A stretch of DNA of 64,000 nt from Cupriavidus sp. U2. GTDB lineage: Bacteria; Pseudomonadota; Gammaproteobacteria; Burkholderiales; Burkholderiaceae. This document shows, piece by piece, positions 53,590 to 63,449 of the stretch (position 1 is its first letter; each line of letters opens with the position of its first letter). The notes beneath the pieces were generated by a model that saw only the letters and a list, made by a program, of their open reading frames with translations, was not told the origin of the DNA and searched no databases. The stretch spans positions 422,056-486,055 of the forward strand of contig NZ_RCOG02000012.1 of the NCBI RefSeq assembly GCF_009663685.2. The letters are read 5' to 3'. A program made the position numbers and the translations under genes.

Positions 53590-55128
53590 ATGGCCGATCC
53601 CATCCTCATCGCCAAGAACGCCGACCACGAAATGGTGCTGCTGCCTGAAATGGGCAACCGGCACGGCCTGATCACCGGCGCCACCGGCACCGGCAAGACC
53701 GTCACGCTGCAGACCCTGGCGCAGGGCTTCTCGCGGCTGGGCGTGCCGGTATTCATGGCCGACGTCAAAGGTGACCTTACCGGCATATCCCAGCCGGGCC
53801 AGCCATCGGACAAGTTGAAGGCCCGCCTGGCGGAACACGGCCTGCCCGAGCCCGTGTGGGGCGGCTGCCCGACCACGCTGTGGGACGTTTTCGGCGAAAA
53901 AGGCCATCCGGTGCGTGCCACGGTGTCGCACATGGGCCCGCTGCTGCTGTCGCGCATGCTGGAACTCAACGACACCCAGCAGGGCGTGCTGAACCTGGTG
54001 TTCCGCATTGCCGATGCCGGCGGCCTGCTGCTGCTCGATGCCAAGGACCTGCGCGCGATGCTGCAGTACGTGGGCGACAACGCGAGTCAGTTCACCACCG
54101 AGTACGGCAATATCTCGTCGGCGTCGATCGGGGCCATCCAGCGCGGCCTGGTGGCGCTGGAATCGCAGGGCGCCGACAGGTTCTTCGGCGAACCGATGCT
54201 GAACCTGGACGACTTTATCCAGACCGAGAAGGGCCAGGGCGTCGTCAATATCCTGGCGGCCGACAAGCTGATGAACGCGCCGCGCCTCTATGCCACCTTC
54301 CTGCTCTGGATGCTATCGGAATTGTTCGAAAAGCTGCCCGAGGCCGGTGATCTCGACAAGCCCAAGCTCGTGTTCTTCTTCGACGAGGCGCATCTGCTGT
54401 TCAACGACGCCCCCAAGGCGCTTCTCGACAAGATCGAGCAGGTGGTGCGGCTGGTGCGGTCCAAGGGCGTAGGGGTGTATTTCGTGACGCAGAACCCCGT
54501 GGATATCCCAGACACCGTGCTGGGCCAGCTGGGCAACCGCGTGCAGCACGCGCTGCGCGCCTTCACGCCGCGCGACCAGAAGGCGGTCAAGGTGGCGGCG
54601 ACGACCATGCGGGCCAATCCGAAGCTGGACCTGGAGCAGGTGATCGGTGAGCTGGGCGTGGGCGAGGCGCTGGTGTCGTGCCTCGATGCCAAGGGCACGC
54701 CGGGCGTGACCGAGCGCGCCTGGGTGCTGGCGCCGGGCAGCCGGATTGGTCCGATCAACGACGACGAACGCAGGGCGCTGATCGCCGGTTCGCTGGTGGC
54801 CGGCACGTACGAGCAGACCATCGATCGTGAATCGGCCTACGAAAAACTGCGTGGCGCCGTGGCGCAGGCGCCCAACGGCGCGCCGGCCGATGCGAAGGTT
54901 CCCCCGAAGCCTGGCGCCCAACCGGGCGGCGCCCCGGCACAGGAAGAGGGCGGCTGGGTCGGTGAAGTCTGGGGCTCGCTCACGCGCGGCACGGGCAAGA
55001 CCGGGCGCGGCGATTCGATTCTGGAGTCGGTGGCCAAGTCGGCGGCGCGTACGGTGGGGTCGCAGGTCGGGCGCGAACTGATTCGCGGTGTGCTGGGCAG
55101 CCTGCTGGGCGGCGGCAAGAAAAAGTAG
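53590..55128 (+). CDS. HerA/YjgR-like ATPase (DUF853)
   Basis: A 512-residue RecA-fold ATPase. Walker A is GATGTGKT (about residues 30-37) and Walker B is [14 protein letters not shown] sensor-like [22 protein letters not shown] stretch follows, split over about residues 295-316. It matches E. coli YjgR and the HerA C-terminal helicase group. The last ~90 residues are Pro/Gly-rich ending in GGGKKK. No NurA nuclease gene is near, so a HerA-NurA repair role is not supported. Confidence 0.87.
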   Translation: MADPILIAKNADHEMVLLPEMGNRHGLITGATGTGKTVTLQTLAQGFSRLGVPVFMADVKGDLTGISQPGQPSDKLKARLAEHGLPEPVWGGCPTTLWDVFGEKGHPVRATVSHMGPLLLSRMLELNDTQQGVLNLVFRIADAGGLLLLDAKDLRAMLQYVGDNASQFTTEYGNISSASIGAIQRGLVALESQGADRFFGEPMLNLDDFIQTEKGQGVVNILAADKLMNAPRLYATFLLWMLSELFEKLPEAGDLDKPKLVFFFDEAHLLFNDAPKALLDKIEQVVRLVRSKGVGVYFVTQNPVDIPDTVLGQLGNRVQHALRAFTPRDQKAVKVAATTMRANPKLDLEQVIGELGVGEALVSCLDAKGTPGVTERAWVLAPGSRIGPINDDERRALIAGSLVAGTYEQTIDRESAYEKLRGAVAQAPNGAPADAKVPPKPGAQPGGAPAQEEGGWVGEVWGSLTRGTGKTGRGDSILESVAKSAARTVGSQVGRELIRGVLGSLLGGGKKK

Positions 55129-55154
55129 TCATCCGCCAGGACCGCCATGTGGAA

Positions 55155-55180
55155 ACGCCCGCGTTGCGCGGGCGTCTTTT
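55155..55180 (+). terminator. Intrinsic terminator of the HerA-like gene
   Basis: ACGCCCGCG / CGCGGGCGT with loop TTG is followed by CTTTT. Its T-run overlaps the stop codon of the convergent small gene. Confidence 0.8.
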
Positions 55181-55349
55181 ATTGCGGGCGACCCGATGAT
55201 TCCGAGCCGCGCCTGGCGGCTTCCGCATCCTCGCGCGCCTTGCGGGCGAACAGGCAGGCATAGAAGGCCGCCATGCCGATGATGAATGCGATGACGGCCA
55301 GGCTGGCCAGGCCGGTCGCCGTGGAGGTCAGGATTTTCAGTGCTTCCAT
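55179..55349 (-). CDS. Small DUF3149-type membrane protein
   Basis: A 56-residue protein: MEALKILTSTATGLAS, a hydrophobic helix (about residues 13-34) and a charged tail KAREDAEAARRG. Size and pattern fit DUF3149. An excellent Shine-Dalgarno, AAGGAG, lies 7 nt before the ATG. Its stop codon overlaps the T-run of the opposite-strand terminator. Function unknown; it may share a transcript with upp upstream (124 nt gap). Confidence 0.8.
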   Translation of the reverse strand: MEALKILTSTATGLASLAVIAFIIGMAAFYACLFARKAREDAEAARRGSESSGRPQ

Positions 55350-55473
55350 GGGGTGGCTCCTTGCTTGGAATATGCCGTAGACGGCATTCCAGTCTGGATC
55401 AGCCGGCCCCCATCAACATTGAGGCGCGTCAAATGCCGCTGGCTCGGACAACGCCAGCCGGCGTCACGGACAC

Positions 55474-56124
55474 TCAGTTCTTGGTGCCGAACAGGCGGTC
55501 GCCCGCATCGCCCAGGCCCGGCACGATATAGGCGTGCGCGTCCAGATGGCTGTCCAGCGACGCCACGAACAGCTTCACGCCCGGATGCGCCTTCTGAAAC
55601 ACTTCTACGCCTTCCGGCGCGGCGACCAGCGCCACGAACGTGATGGCTTCGTCGGGGACGCCACGGCGCTTGAGCACGTCCACCGCATGCGCGGCCGAAT
55701 AGCCGGTGGCCACCATCGGATCGCACAGGATGAACGAGCGGTCTTCCAGGTCCGGCAGGCGCACCAGATATTCCACCGGGCGGTGCTGTTCGTCGCGGTA
55801 CACGCCGATGTGGCCGATCCGCGCCGACGGAATCAGCTCCACCAGGCCGTCGCTCATGCCCACGCCGGCGCGCAGCACCGGCACGATCGTCAGCTTCTTG
55901 CCGGCGATGACGGGAGCGTCCACTTCCACCAGCGGGGTCTCGATGCGGCGCGTGGTCAGCGGCAGGTTGCGCGTGATCTCGTAGCCCATCAGCAGCGTGA
56001 TCTCGCGCAGCAGCTCGCGGAACGTGCGTGTCGACGTTTCCTTGTCGCGCATGTGCGACAGCTTGTGCTGGATCAGCGGGTGATCGAGGATGAAGAGGTT
56101 GGGGAAGCGGGGATCCTGTTTCAT
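55474..56124 (-). CDS. upp: Uracil phosphoribosyltransferase
   Basis: A 216-residue type I PRTase with [14 protein letters not shown], the PRPP-binding loop [14 protein letters not shown] and the uracil-binding C-terminal [17 protein letters not shown]. It salvages uracil to UMP. Start [21 protein letters not shown] is given only in part here and is family-typical. A uracil-type permease lies at 3568, far away. Confidence 0.97.
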   Translation of the reverse strand: MKQDPRFPNLFILDHPLIQHKLSHMRDKETSTRTFRELLREITLLMGYEITRNLPLTTRRIETPLVEVDAPVIAGKKLTIVPVLRAGVGMSDGLVELIPSARIGHIGVYRDEQHRPVEYLVRLPDLEDRSFILCDPMVATGYSAAHAVDVLKRRGVPDEAITFVALVAAPEGVEVFQKAHPGVKLFVASLDSHLDAHAYIVPGLGDAGDRLFGTKN

Positions 56125-56225
56125 GGCGGGCTCGGCAAACGGTAGGGGCCCTCCCTGAGGCGAGAGGGCCCGATGCAGCGCGATTGTAATGGATGCGCGC
56201 CGGGCCGAGCGAGGCGGCTGGGCGG

Positions 56226-57242
56226 TCAGTCCACCGTGATGGCCGCCGATTTTGCGACCTTTCCGAACCGCTCGTACTCGGTTTGCGTCAGCGTCTGCAG
56301 TTCATTTGCGCTCGATCCCTTCGGGTTGAAACCGGCCTGGGCCAGCTTGTCGCGCACGTCGGGGCGGGCCAGGGCCTCGACGAAGGCGGCGTTCAAGGCC
56401 TGGGTCACCGGGGCGGGCAGGTTGGCCGGGCCATACACGCCAAACCACGGTTCCACGGCATAGCCGGGCAGGCCGGCTTCGGCCAGCGTGGGCACGTTGG
56501 GCAGCGACGGCGAGCGCGTCTTGCCCGCCACGGCCAGCGCGCGCAGCTTGCCGGCCTGGATATGGGGCAGCGACGCGGGCAGGTTGTCGAACATCACCTG
56601 GATATGACCGCCCAGCATGTCGTTGATGGCCGGGCTGCTGCCCTTGTAAGGCACATGGACCAGCCCGGTCTGCGTCATCTGCGAGAACATCGCGCCGGCC
56701 AGGTGCATCGACGTGCCGGTGCCCGCCGTGGCATAGGTCAGCCCCGGATGCGCCTTGGCATAGGCGATCAGTTCCGGCACCGTCTTCACGGGCAGGTCGT
56801 TGTTCACTTCCAGCACGATGGTCGAGGTGCCCAGCAGGCTGATGGCCGTGAAATCGCGGCGCGGATCGAACGGTACGTGCTTGTAGATATGCGGGTTCAG
56901 CGCGTTGGTCGAAATGGCGCCAAAGCCGATCGTGTAGCCATCGGCAGGCGCCTTGGTCACGGCTTCCATGCCGATGTTGCCGCCCGCGCCGGGCCGGTTC
57001 TCGATCACCACGGGTTGCCCCAGCTTCTCGGCCACGCGCTGCCCGACGGTGCGCGCCACCAGGTCAGTGGTGCCGCCCGCCGCGTAGGGCACGACAAAGC
57101 GGATGGGTTTGCTCGGGAAGGCGTCGGCGGCCAGGGCACCGCCGGCGCCGGCCAGCATCGACAAGGCGGATGCGGCCAGTGCGGTACGAACGGTGGCGGA
57201 CAGGAAAACGCGACGGTGCGCGGCAAGGCGATGGAGCGGCAT
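56226..57242 (-). CDS. Bug/TctC-family periplasmic solute-binding protein
   Basis: A 338-residue protein with a signal peptide cleaved near ALAAD, followed by the Bug-family start [19 protein letters not shown] and [17 protein letters not shown]. Members bind carboxylates or other small molecules for tripartite tricarboxylate transporters. They are greatly expanded in Burkholderiales and often orphan, as here: no TctA/TctB gene is adjacent. The ligand is unknown. Divergent from the EamA gene. Confidence 0.9.
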   Translation of the reverse strand: MPLHRLAAHRRVFLSATVRTALAASALSMLAGAGGALAADAFPSKPIRFVVPYAAGGTTDLVARTVGQRVAEKLGQPVVIENRPGAGGNIGMEAVTKAPADGYTIGFGAISTNALNPHIYKHVPFDPRRDFTAISLLGTSTIVLEVNNDLPVKTVPELIAYAKAHPGLTYATAGTGTSMHLAGAMFSQMTQTGLVHVPYKGSSPAINDMLGGHIQVMFDNLPASLPHIQAGKLRALAVAGKTRSPSLPNVPTLAEAGLPGYAVEPWFGVYGPANLPAPVTQALNAAFVEALARPDVRDKLAQAGFNPKGSSANELQTLTQTEYERFGKVAKSAAITVD

Positions 57243-57468
57243 GGCTCGGGAATCTCCGGAATGTTGTTATATGGCCAGCGCACGCACCATGACGGTGCGT
57301 GGCCCGGCGCGACCCATTGTATGGGAAAGCAGGCATTGCCGCCGGGATGCCCGGGCGCCGCGGGCCGGCCCCCGAGCACTGGCGGCTGTTGACATACAAT
57401 CGGCGGGTTCCGCCGTGCCGCCTGCGTTGAGCGTGGGCGCGGCCCGGCGTCAAGATTCCCGCGTCCCC

Positions 57469-58395
57469 GTGCCTGCTTCCCAGAAGTCTCTCTCCCCGTC
57501 CGCCGAAGTGCCTGTCGCACAGCGCGTCGGACTTGCCACCGCGGCCGTCGGCGCCGTGCTGTTTTCCGCCAAGGCCATCGTGGCCAAGCTCATGTACCGC
57601 TACAGCGTCGATGCCGTGATGGTCATCACGCTGCGCATGCTGTTCGCGGTGCCGCTGTTCATGGCCATCGGGTGGTGGCAGGCGCGCAAGCTGCCGGCGC
57701 TGTCATGGGCCGATCGCGGCCGGGTGGTGTTCCTCGGGTTCATCGGCTATTACCTGTCGAGCTTCCTGGATTTCCTGGGCCTGCAGTACATCACGGCCGG
57801 GCTGGAGCGGCTGATCCTGTTCCTGACGCCGTCGTTCGTGCTGCTGGTCACGGCGCTGGTGTTCCGCCGCCATATTCATGCCCGCCAGTGGATTTCGCTG
57901 CTGCTGGCCTATGCGGGCATCGTGCTGGTGTTCGCGCACGATCTGGATGTCAGCGGCGGCCAGGTCTGGCTGGGCGGCGCGCTGGTGCTGGCCAGCGCGA
58001 TGTCGTATGGTGTGTATCTGATTCTGAGCGGCGAACTGGTCAAGCGCGTGGGGTCGCTGCGGCTGGTGGCGTATGCGATGTGCGTCTCCACGCTGTGCTG
58101 CGTGATCCAGTACGTGGTGCTGGGCCGGCCGCTGGCCGAACTGGCGCAGCCGGCACCCGTGCTGTGGCTGTCGGTCATCAACGCGGTATTTTGTACCGTG
58201 CTGCCGGTGTCGCTGACGATGATCGCGGTGTCGCGCATCGGGGCGCCGCTGGCATCGCAGGCCGGCATGATCGGCCCGGTCTCCACGCTGGCGCTGGCGT
58301 TCTGGCTGCTGGGCGAGCCGGTCACGGGCGTGCAGCTGGCCGGTAGCGCACTGGTGCTGGGTGGTATGTATCTGCTGTCGAGCCGGAAGGCCTGA
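57469..58395 (+). CDS. EamA-family (DMT) transporter
   Basis: A 308-residue protein with ten predicted membrane helices in two EamA repeats (about residues 20-145 and 160-295; GLERLILFLTPSFVLLVTAL, LGEPVTGVQLAGSALVLGG). DMT carriers export amino acids or metabolites; the substrate is unknown. No ATG exists near the conserved start. GTG 57469 is used; GTG 57433 and TTG 57427 are alternatives. A TTGACATACAAT sequence 40-80 nt upstream may hold the promoter. Confidence 0.83.
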   Translation: MPASQKSLSPSAEVPVAQRVGLATAAVGAVLFSAKAIVAKLMYRYSVDAVMVITLRMLFAVPLFMAIGWWQARKLPALSWADRGRVVFLGFIGYYLSSFLDFLGLQYITAGLERLILFLTPSFVLLVTALVFRRHIHARQWISLLLAYAGIVLVFAHDLDVSGGQVWLGGALVLASAMSYGVYLILSGELVKRVGSLRLVAYAMCVSTLCCVIQYVVLGRPLAELAQPAPVLWLSVINAVFCTVLPVSLTMIAVSRIGAPLASQAGMIGPVSTLALAFWLLGEPVTGVQLAGSALVLGGMYLLSSRKA

Positions 58396-58440
58396 AACAA
58401 GTCATTCGAAGAGAACCAACCAAGGAAGGAGAGGGAAGCC

Positions 58441-59229
58441 ATGGATTTTGGACTGCGCGGTAAGCATGCGCTGGTGTGCGGCGCCAGCAAGGGGCTTGGG
58501 CTGGCGTGTGCCGATGCGCTCGCGGCGGAAGGTGTCGATGTGGTGATCGTGGCCCGTGGCGCCGAGGCGCTGGAGAAGGCCGCCGCCGACCTGCGCGCCC
58601 GCCATGGCCGCCGCGTGATCGCGGTGGCTACCGACATCACCCGGCCGGAAGGCCGCAAGCTGGCCCTGGACGCCGTGGCCAAGCTGGGCGACCTGGACAT
58701 CCTGGTGAACAACGCCGGCGGCCCGCCGCCGGGCAACTTCCGCGACTGGGGCCGCGACGAGTGGATCGCCGCGCTGGACGCCAACATGCTGACGCCGATC
58801 GAACTGATCAAGTCGACCATCGACGGCATGATCGCGCGCCGCTGGGGCCGCATCGTCAACATCACCAGCGGTGCCGTGAAGGCGCCGATCGACGTGCTGG
58901 GCCTGTCCAATGGTGCCCGTTCGGGCCTGACCGGTTTCGTGGCCGGCCTGGCGCGCGAAGTGGCGCAGCATGGCGTGACCGTGAACAACCTGCTGCCGGG
59001 GCCGTTCGACACCGACCGCCTGAAGAAGACGATGGAAGGCGGCGCCCAGAAGGCCGGTATCAGCATCGAGGAAATGGCCAAGCGTCGCGCTGCCGCCAAC
59101 CCGAGCCGCCGCTTCGGCGATCCGGCCGAGTTCGGCGCCACCTGCGCGTTCCTGTGCAGCAAGCAGGCCGCCTACATGACGGGCCAGAACGTGCTGCTGG
59201 ACGGCGGCGCCTACCCGGGGACGTTCTGA
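58441..59229 (+). CDS. Short-chain dehydrogenase/reductase with altered active site
   Basis: A 262-residue classical SDR fold with cofactor motif GASKGLG (about residues 14-20) and NNAGG (90-94). The Ser of the catalytic set is at ITSG (about S143). At the YxxxK position the sequence is SNGAR (about 156-160), so Tyr is Ser and Lys is Arg. Function is therefore uncertain; it may be an inactive or differently working FabG relative. AAGGAAGGAG lies upstream. It overlaps mgsA by one base (TGATG). Confidence 0.87.
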   Translation: MDFGLRGKHALVCGASKGLGLACADALAAEGVDVVIVARGAEALEKAAADLRARHGRRVIAVATDITRPEGRKLALDAVAKLGDLDILVNNAGGPPPGNFRDWGRDEWIAALDANMLTPIELIKSTIDGMIARRWGRIVNITSGAVKAPIDVLGLSNGARSGLTGFVAGLAREVAQHGVTVNNLLPGPFDTDRLKKTMEGGAQKAGISIEEMAKRRAAANPSRRFGDPAEFGATCAFLCSKQAAYMTGQNVLLDGGAYPGTF

Positions 59230-59648
59230 TGGGACCATCGGAAATCGTGCCGGAGCCCCGGCCCCGAATCGCGCTGATCGCGCACGATCACAAGAAGGAC
59301 GACATCGTGGCCTTTGCCGGCCGCCATCGCGACTTCCTGGCGCGGTGCGACCTGCTCGCCACCGGCACGACAGGCGGCCGTATCGCGGCCGAGGTCGGAC
59401 TGGATGTCACCCGTATGTTGTCCGGCCCATGGGGCGGCGACCTGCAGATCGGCGCGCAACTGGCCGAGGGGCGGGTCACGGCGGTGATTTTCCTGCGTGA
59501 CCCGATGACCCCGCAGCCGCACGAACCGGACATCAACGCGCTGGTGCGTGCGTGCGACGTCCACAATGTGCCGTGCGCCACCAACCTGGCCACGGCCGAG
59601 TTGCTGGTGGTGGAACTGGCGCGGCACTGCTTCGTGCCGAAGGCCTGA
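59229..59648 (+). CDS. mgsA: Methylglyoxal synthase
   Basis: A 139-residue protein with [13 protein letters not shown], the phosphate-binding [39 protein letters not shown] and [14 protein letters not shown]. These include the catalytic Asp and His of MgsA. It converts dihydroxyacetone phosphate to methylglyoxal. The ATG shares a base with the SDR stop, so translation is coupled. A strong terminator follows. Confidence 0.95.
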   Translation: MGPSEIVPEPRPRIALIAHDHKKDDIVAFAGRHRDFLARCDLLATGTTGGRIAAEVGLDVTRMLSGPWGGDLQIGAQLAEGRVTAVIFLRDPMTPQPHEPDINALVRACDVHNVPCATNLATAELLVVELARHCFVPKA

Positions 59649-59672
59649 ACGCCGGCCAGCCTCGCGCCCATG

Positions 59673-59706
59673 AAAAAACCGCTGCTTTCCGCAGCGGTTT
59701 TTCTTT
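59673..59706. terminator. Bidirectional intrinsic terminator after mgsA
   Basis: AAAACCGCTGC / GCAGCGGTTTT with a 5-nt loop, A-run on the left and TTTTTCTTT on the right, lies between convergent mgsA and the DUF1232 gene. Confidence 0.88.
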
Positions 59707-59733
59707 GGGTGACGCGGGGGGGGGGCGCCAGCG

Positions 59734-60027
59734 TCAGCGCGGCCTGACCGTGGTGGCGGTGGCGCGCATCTCGGCCTGGCGCAGGATGTGCGGTGGCAGG
59801 CGCTTCAGAATCAGATGAACGGCCAGCGGAATGATGACGACGTCGTCCACGATGCCGAGGCCGGCGATCACGTCGGGGATCAGGTCGATTGGCGAGATCG
59901 CGTAGCACAGCAGGCCGAACGCGGCCGGCTTGAGCCAGGGCGGCGCGTCGGGGTGGCGCAGGGCAAACCAGAACAGCCGGCCGTCGCGCCGTACCAGCGT
60001 CCACAGGGCTGACAGTCGCTTCCACAT
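59734..60027 (-). CDS. DUF1232 (YkvA-type) small membrane protein
   Basis: A 97-residue protein with the DUF1232 core AISPIDLIPDVIAGLGIVDD followed by a hydrophobic stretch, preceded by RHPDAPPWLKPAAFGLL. Two membrane segments are likely. The family is widespread and uncharacterised. Convergent with mgsA across a bidirectional terminator. AAGGAGG lies upstream of the ATG. Confidence 0.88.
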   Translation of the reverse strand: MWKRLSALWTLVRRDGRLFWFALRHPDAPPWLKPAAFGLLCYAISPIDLIPDVIAGLGIVDDVVIIPLAVHLILKRLPPHILRQAEMRATATTVRPR

Positions 60028-60130
60028 GATGGGCCTCCTTGGTCACACGTTCAGCAGGGCATGAACGAGTAGCTTGGGCCGATCAAAGCGTATTCAAGTT
60101 CCTGAGGGTTTCTCCCCTCCTCAGTGTTTT

Positions 60131-60161
60131 CTCCCCTCTCCCGCCGGGCGGGAGAGGGGAG
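60131..60161. repeat. Palindromic intergenic repeat (CCCCTCTCCC type)
   Basis: A 14-bp inverted repeat, TCCCCTCTCCCGCC (60132-60145) and GGCGGGAGAGGGGA (60147-60160), followed by GC. It matches the units at 47965-48085. It sits 20 nt past the end of the BMP-protein gene and may act as its terminator. Confidence 0.85.
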
Positions 60162-60181
60162 CAGGCTGGGGGCTTGAAAGA

Positions 60182-61324
60182 TCAGCCCGGCACGTTGCCT
60201 TCCACGCCTTCGACGTAGAACTTCACGTTGTGCAGGAAGGCGTCGTCGGCCACGGCGCCGCCGGCGACCTGTTCCTTGCCGGCGTTGTCCTTGATCGGAC
60301 CCTTCCAGATCGGCGCGCTGCCGTCGACGATGCCCTTCTTGCGCTCCTCGACCAGCGCCTTGACGTCTTCCGGCACCGCGGCGTTGAAGCCCTTCAGGTC
60401 GATCATGCCTTCCTTGAGGCCCCACCAGATGGTGCTGTTCTTCCACTGGTTGTTGAGCACGTCGTCCACCACCTTGGTGTAGTAGACGCCCCAGGAGATC
60501 ACCGATGCCGCCAGGTGCGCCTTCTCGCCGAACTTGCTCATGTCGCTGTCCCAGCCGAACGCGTACACGCCTTTTTCCTGCGCGGTCTGCACCACGGCGG
60601 CGGAGTCGGTGTTCTGCATCAGCATGTCCACGCCCTGGCCGATCAGCGTCGTGGCGGCCTCACGTTCCTTGCCCGGGTCGAACCACTTGTTGACCCACAC
60701 CACCTTGACCGTGGCCTTCGGGTTCACCGAGCGCGCGCCCAGCGTGAACGAATCGATGTTGCGGATCACCTCGGGAATCGGCACCGATGCCACCACGCCC
60801 ATCTTGCCGGTCTTGCTCATCTTGCCGGCCACCACGCCCGCCAGGTACGCGCCTTCATAGGTGCGCACGTCGTACTGGGCCAGGTTGTCGGCGGTCTTGA
60901 AGCCCGTGGCGTGCTCGAACTTCACGTCCGGGAATTCCTTGGCCACCTTCAGCATCGATTCCATGTAGCCGAACGTGGTGCCGAAGATCAGCTTGTTGCC
61001 CTGGCTGGCCAGATCGCGGAACACGCGCTCGGCGTCGGCGGCGGACTCGGGCACGTTTTCCACGTACGTGGTCTTGACCTTGTCGCCGAACTTCGCTTCC
61101 ACGGCCTTGCGGCCCGCGTCGTGGGCGTACGTCCAGCCGGCATCGCCCACCGGCCCGATGTAGACGAAGGCCACCTTCAGCGGTTCGCTGGCGGCAGCAG
61201 CGGGGGCGGATGCCGGCGCGGCGGTCCCGGCCGGCTTCTCGGCTTCCTTCTTGCCGCATCCGGCCAGGGCCAGCACGGCGGTGGCGGCCAGGGCAGCCAG
61301 CGTGGTCCTGCGTGTCACGATCAT
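60182..61324 (-). CDS. BMP-family ABC importer substrate-binding lipoprotein
   Basis: A 380-residue protein with a lipobox (LALAGC, Cys about 23), an Ala/Pro linker and the BMP/PnrA-type fold: VAFVYIGPVGDAGWTYAHD, FGTTFGYMESM, EGAYLAGVVAGKMSKTGKMG (last given in part), GWDSDM. Related proteins bind purine nucleosides. It is the last gene of an importer unit on the minus strand, 91 nt after the permease. TAGGAGAG precedes the ATG. Confidence 0.92.
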   Translation of the reverse strand: MIVTRRTTLAALAATAVLALAGCGKKEAEKPAGTAAPASAPAAAASEPLKVAFVYIGPVGDAGWTYAHDAGRKAVEAKFGDKVKTTYVENVPESAADAERVFRDLASQGNKLIFGTTFGYMESMLKVAKEFPDVKFEHATGFKTADNLAQYDVRTYEGAYLAGVVAGKMSKTGKMGVVASVPIPEVIRNIDSFTLGARSVNPKATVKVVWVNKWFDPGKEREAATTLIGQGVDMLMQNTDSAAVVQTAQEKGVYAFGWDSDMSKFGEKAHLAASVISWGVYYTKVVDDVLNNQWKNSTIWWGLKEGMIDLKGFNAAVPEDVKALVEERKKGIVDGSAPIWKGPIKDNAGKEQVAGGAVADDAFLHNVKFYVEGVEGNVPG

Positions 61325-61415
61325 GCGATCTCTCCTAGTAAGACGTCTTCTGTGATGAGGTTGTACTTCGGATACTGCTGTTTTTTAAGACTTCGGTGAT
61401 GCGGTACAGGGGTGT

Positions 61416-62336
61416 TCAGGCGTTGCCCGGACGGAACGGCTTGCCCAGCGATGCGGGCATGTTCAGGCGAATCCAGGCCGGGTTGCGCGAAATCAGGGCC
61501 AGCACGACGATGGTGGCGGCGTAGGGCAGCATCGACAGGAATTGCGACGGCACCGATACGCCGATGCCCTGCAGGTAGAACTGCAGGATCGTCACGCCGC
61601 CGAACAGCCAGGCGCCCACCAGCACGCGGCCCGGCCGCCACGTGGCGAACGTGGTCAGCGCCAGCGCGATCCAGCCACGGCCTGCGACAAGGTTTTCCAC
61701 CCACATCGGCGTGTACACCAGCGACAGGTAGGCTCCGGCCAGCCCGCAGCAGGCACCGCCGAACAGCAGCGCGCCAAAGCGGATCCAGCGCACCGGATAG
61801 CCCAGCGCATGCGCCGATTCTGGCGATTCGCCGATGGCGCGCAGCGTCAGGCCGGCGCGCGTGCGGAACAGGAACCACATGATGGCAAAGCACAGCAGCA
61901 GGCTGACATACACCATCCAGTGATGCTGGAAGAATGCCGGGCCGATGAACGGGATGTCGGCCAGCCCCGGGACGGCACTGGCCTTGGCCGGCATGGCGTA
62001 GCCCACGAACCGCTGTGCGATGAACGCGGACAAGCCGGTGCCGAAGATCGACAGCGCCAGGCCGGTGGCTACCTGGTTGGTGGCCAGCACCAGCGCCAGC
62101 CACGAAAACAGCGTGGCCATCAGCATGCCGGCCCCAGCGCCGGCGACGAAGCCCAGCAGCGGGGATTGGGTCTGATACCCGACCATGAAGCCGAAGGCGG
62201 CGGCCACCAGCATCATGCCTTCGGCACCCAAGTTCAGCACGCCGGCGCGTTCGTTGACCAGCAGGCCCAGCGCGGCCAGCAGCAGCGGGGTGCCGGCGTT
62301 GATCGCGGTGGCGATCAGGGGAGCAAGTTGTTCCAT
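61416..62336 (-). CDS. BMP-type ABC importer permease (second subunit)
   Basis: A 306-residue inner-membrane protein of the BPD_transp_2 family (LivH/RbsC fold) with about eight to ten helices. It has the family stretch NERAGVLNLGAEGMMLVAA near the N-terminus and ESPESAHALGYPV in the coupling loop. It resembles YufQ/NupQ-type nucleoside permeases. It lies 18 nt after the first permease gene. Confidence 0.9.
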   Translation of the reverse strand: MEQLAPLIATAINAGTPLLLAALGLLVNERAGVLNLGAEGMMLVAAAFGFMVGYQTQSPLLGFVAGAGAGMLMATLFSWLALVLATNQVATGLALSIFGTGLSAFIAQRFVGYAMPAKASAVPGLADIPFIGPAFFQHHWMVYVSLLLCFAIMWFLFRTRAGLTLRAIGESPESAHALGYPVRWIRFGALLFGGACCGLAGAYLSLVYTPMWVENLVAGRGWIALALTTFATWRPGRVLVGAWLFGGVTILQFYLQGIGVSVPSQFLSMLPYAATIVVLALISRNPAWIRLNMPASLGKPFRPGNA

Positions 62337-62354
62337 ATTGTTGTCAGCTCCGGA

Positions 62355-63449
62355 TCAGGCGGCACGCGCACGCCAGCGCAGGTGGTTGTCGATCAGTGTG
62401 TCGCAGGCCAGCAGGAAGAACAGCAGCATGCCCTGGAACACCCAGCCCAGCGCCGACGGCAGGCCCAGCCGGGACTGCGCCATTTCGCCGCCGATATAGA
62501 ACAGCGACATCACGATGCCGCCGAACACGGCGCCCACCGGATGCAGCCGCCCGACGAAGGCCACGATGATCGCGGTAAAGCCATAGCCGGGCGAGATCGA
62601 CGGCAGCAGCTGCCCGATCGGCCCGGTCACCTCGAACGCGCCGGCCAGCCCCGCGAAGGCGCCCGAGATCATCAATGCCGTCCACAGCACGCTGCGCGAC
62701 GAGAACCCGGCATAGCGCGCGGCCAGCGGCGCGGTGCCGCCCACCTGCAGGCGGTAGCCGGCAAAGCTGCGGAACACGAACACGGTCATGACGGCCACCA
62801 GCGCCAGCATCACGGCAAAGCCCATGTGCAGGCGCGAACCGGGCAGCAGGTTGGGCAGCAGGAACATCGACGAAAACACCTTCGACTGCGGGAAGTTCAT
62901 GCCGTTGGGGTCCTTCAGCGGACCGTTGACCACCCACAGCAGCAACTGCTGGGCGATATAGGTCAGCATCAGCGACACCAGGATCTCGTTGGCATTGCAG
63001 CGGTCCTTGAGCAGCGCCGTCAGCGATGCCCACAACATGCCGCCGACGCAGCCGGCCAGCGCGGCCAGCACCAGCACCACCGGGCCGCTCCAGGTGCTGC
63101 CGGGCGTATCGAACCAGAGCACCGTGGCGCCGGCCAGGATGCCGCCGGCAATCAGCTGGCCATCGGCGCCGATATTCCAGACGTTGGCGCGATAGCAGAC
63201 CGAAAGCCCGAGCGCGCACAGCACCAGCGGCACGGTCTTGAGCAGCACCTCGCCAATCGCGCGCTTGTCCTTGAGCGGATCGACCAGGAATACCTTGAGG
63301 CCCGCCACGGGGTCCTTGCCCAGCGCCAGGAACAGCAGCGCGCCGAACAGCAGCGTCAGCACCAGCGCGAACACGGGCGAGGCATAGGCCATCGGGCGCG
63401 ACGGCGCGCCGCGCGGGGCCAGCACAACGGGAGATAGCACTTTAGCCAT
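62355..63449 (-). CDS. BMP-type ABC importer permease (first subunit)
   Basis: A 364-residue inner-membrane protein of the same BPD_transp_2 family with a longer N-terminus. It has SVCYRANVWNIGADGQLIAGG in part and SISPGYGFTAIIVAFVGRLHP in part. It resembles YufP/NupP-type subunits and would pair with the 61416 gene product. Its start overlaps the ATPase stop by 8 bp. Confidence 0.9.
   Translation of the reverse strand: MAKVLSPVVLAPRGAPSRPMAYASPVFALVLTLLFGALLFLALGKDPVAGLKVFLVDPLKDKRAIGEVLLKTVPLVLCALGLSVCYRANVWNIGADGQLIAGGILAGATVLWFDTPGSTWSGPVVLVLAALAGCVGGMLWASLTALLKDRCNANEILVSLMLTYIAQQLLLWVVNGPLKDPNGMNFPQSKVFSSMFLLPNLLPGSRLHMGFAVMLALVAVMTVFVFRSFAGYRLQVGGTAPLAARYAGFSSRSVLWTALMISGAFAGLAGAFEVTGPIGQLLPSISPGYGFTAIIVAFVGRLHPVGAVFGGIVMSLFYIGGEMAQSRLGLPSALGWVFQGMLLFFLLACDTLIDNHLRWRARAA

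Noticed and set aside
53475..54080. Minus-strand frame overlapping the start of the HerA-like gene
   Set aside because: No start signal or domain; the opposite frame carries Walker A and B motifs.
53590..55128. A HerA-NurA type DNA repair or defence system
   Set aside because: No NurA, SIR2 or nuclease gene is adjacent; neighbours are housekeeping genes and the protein matches YjgR.
61542..63437. A ~630-codon plus-strand frame opposite the two permease genes
   Set aside because: Gln/His/Arg-rich shadow of two genuine BPD_transp_2 permeases.
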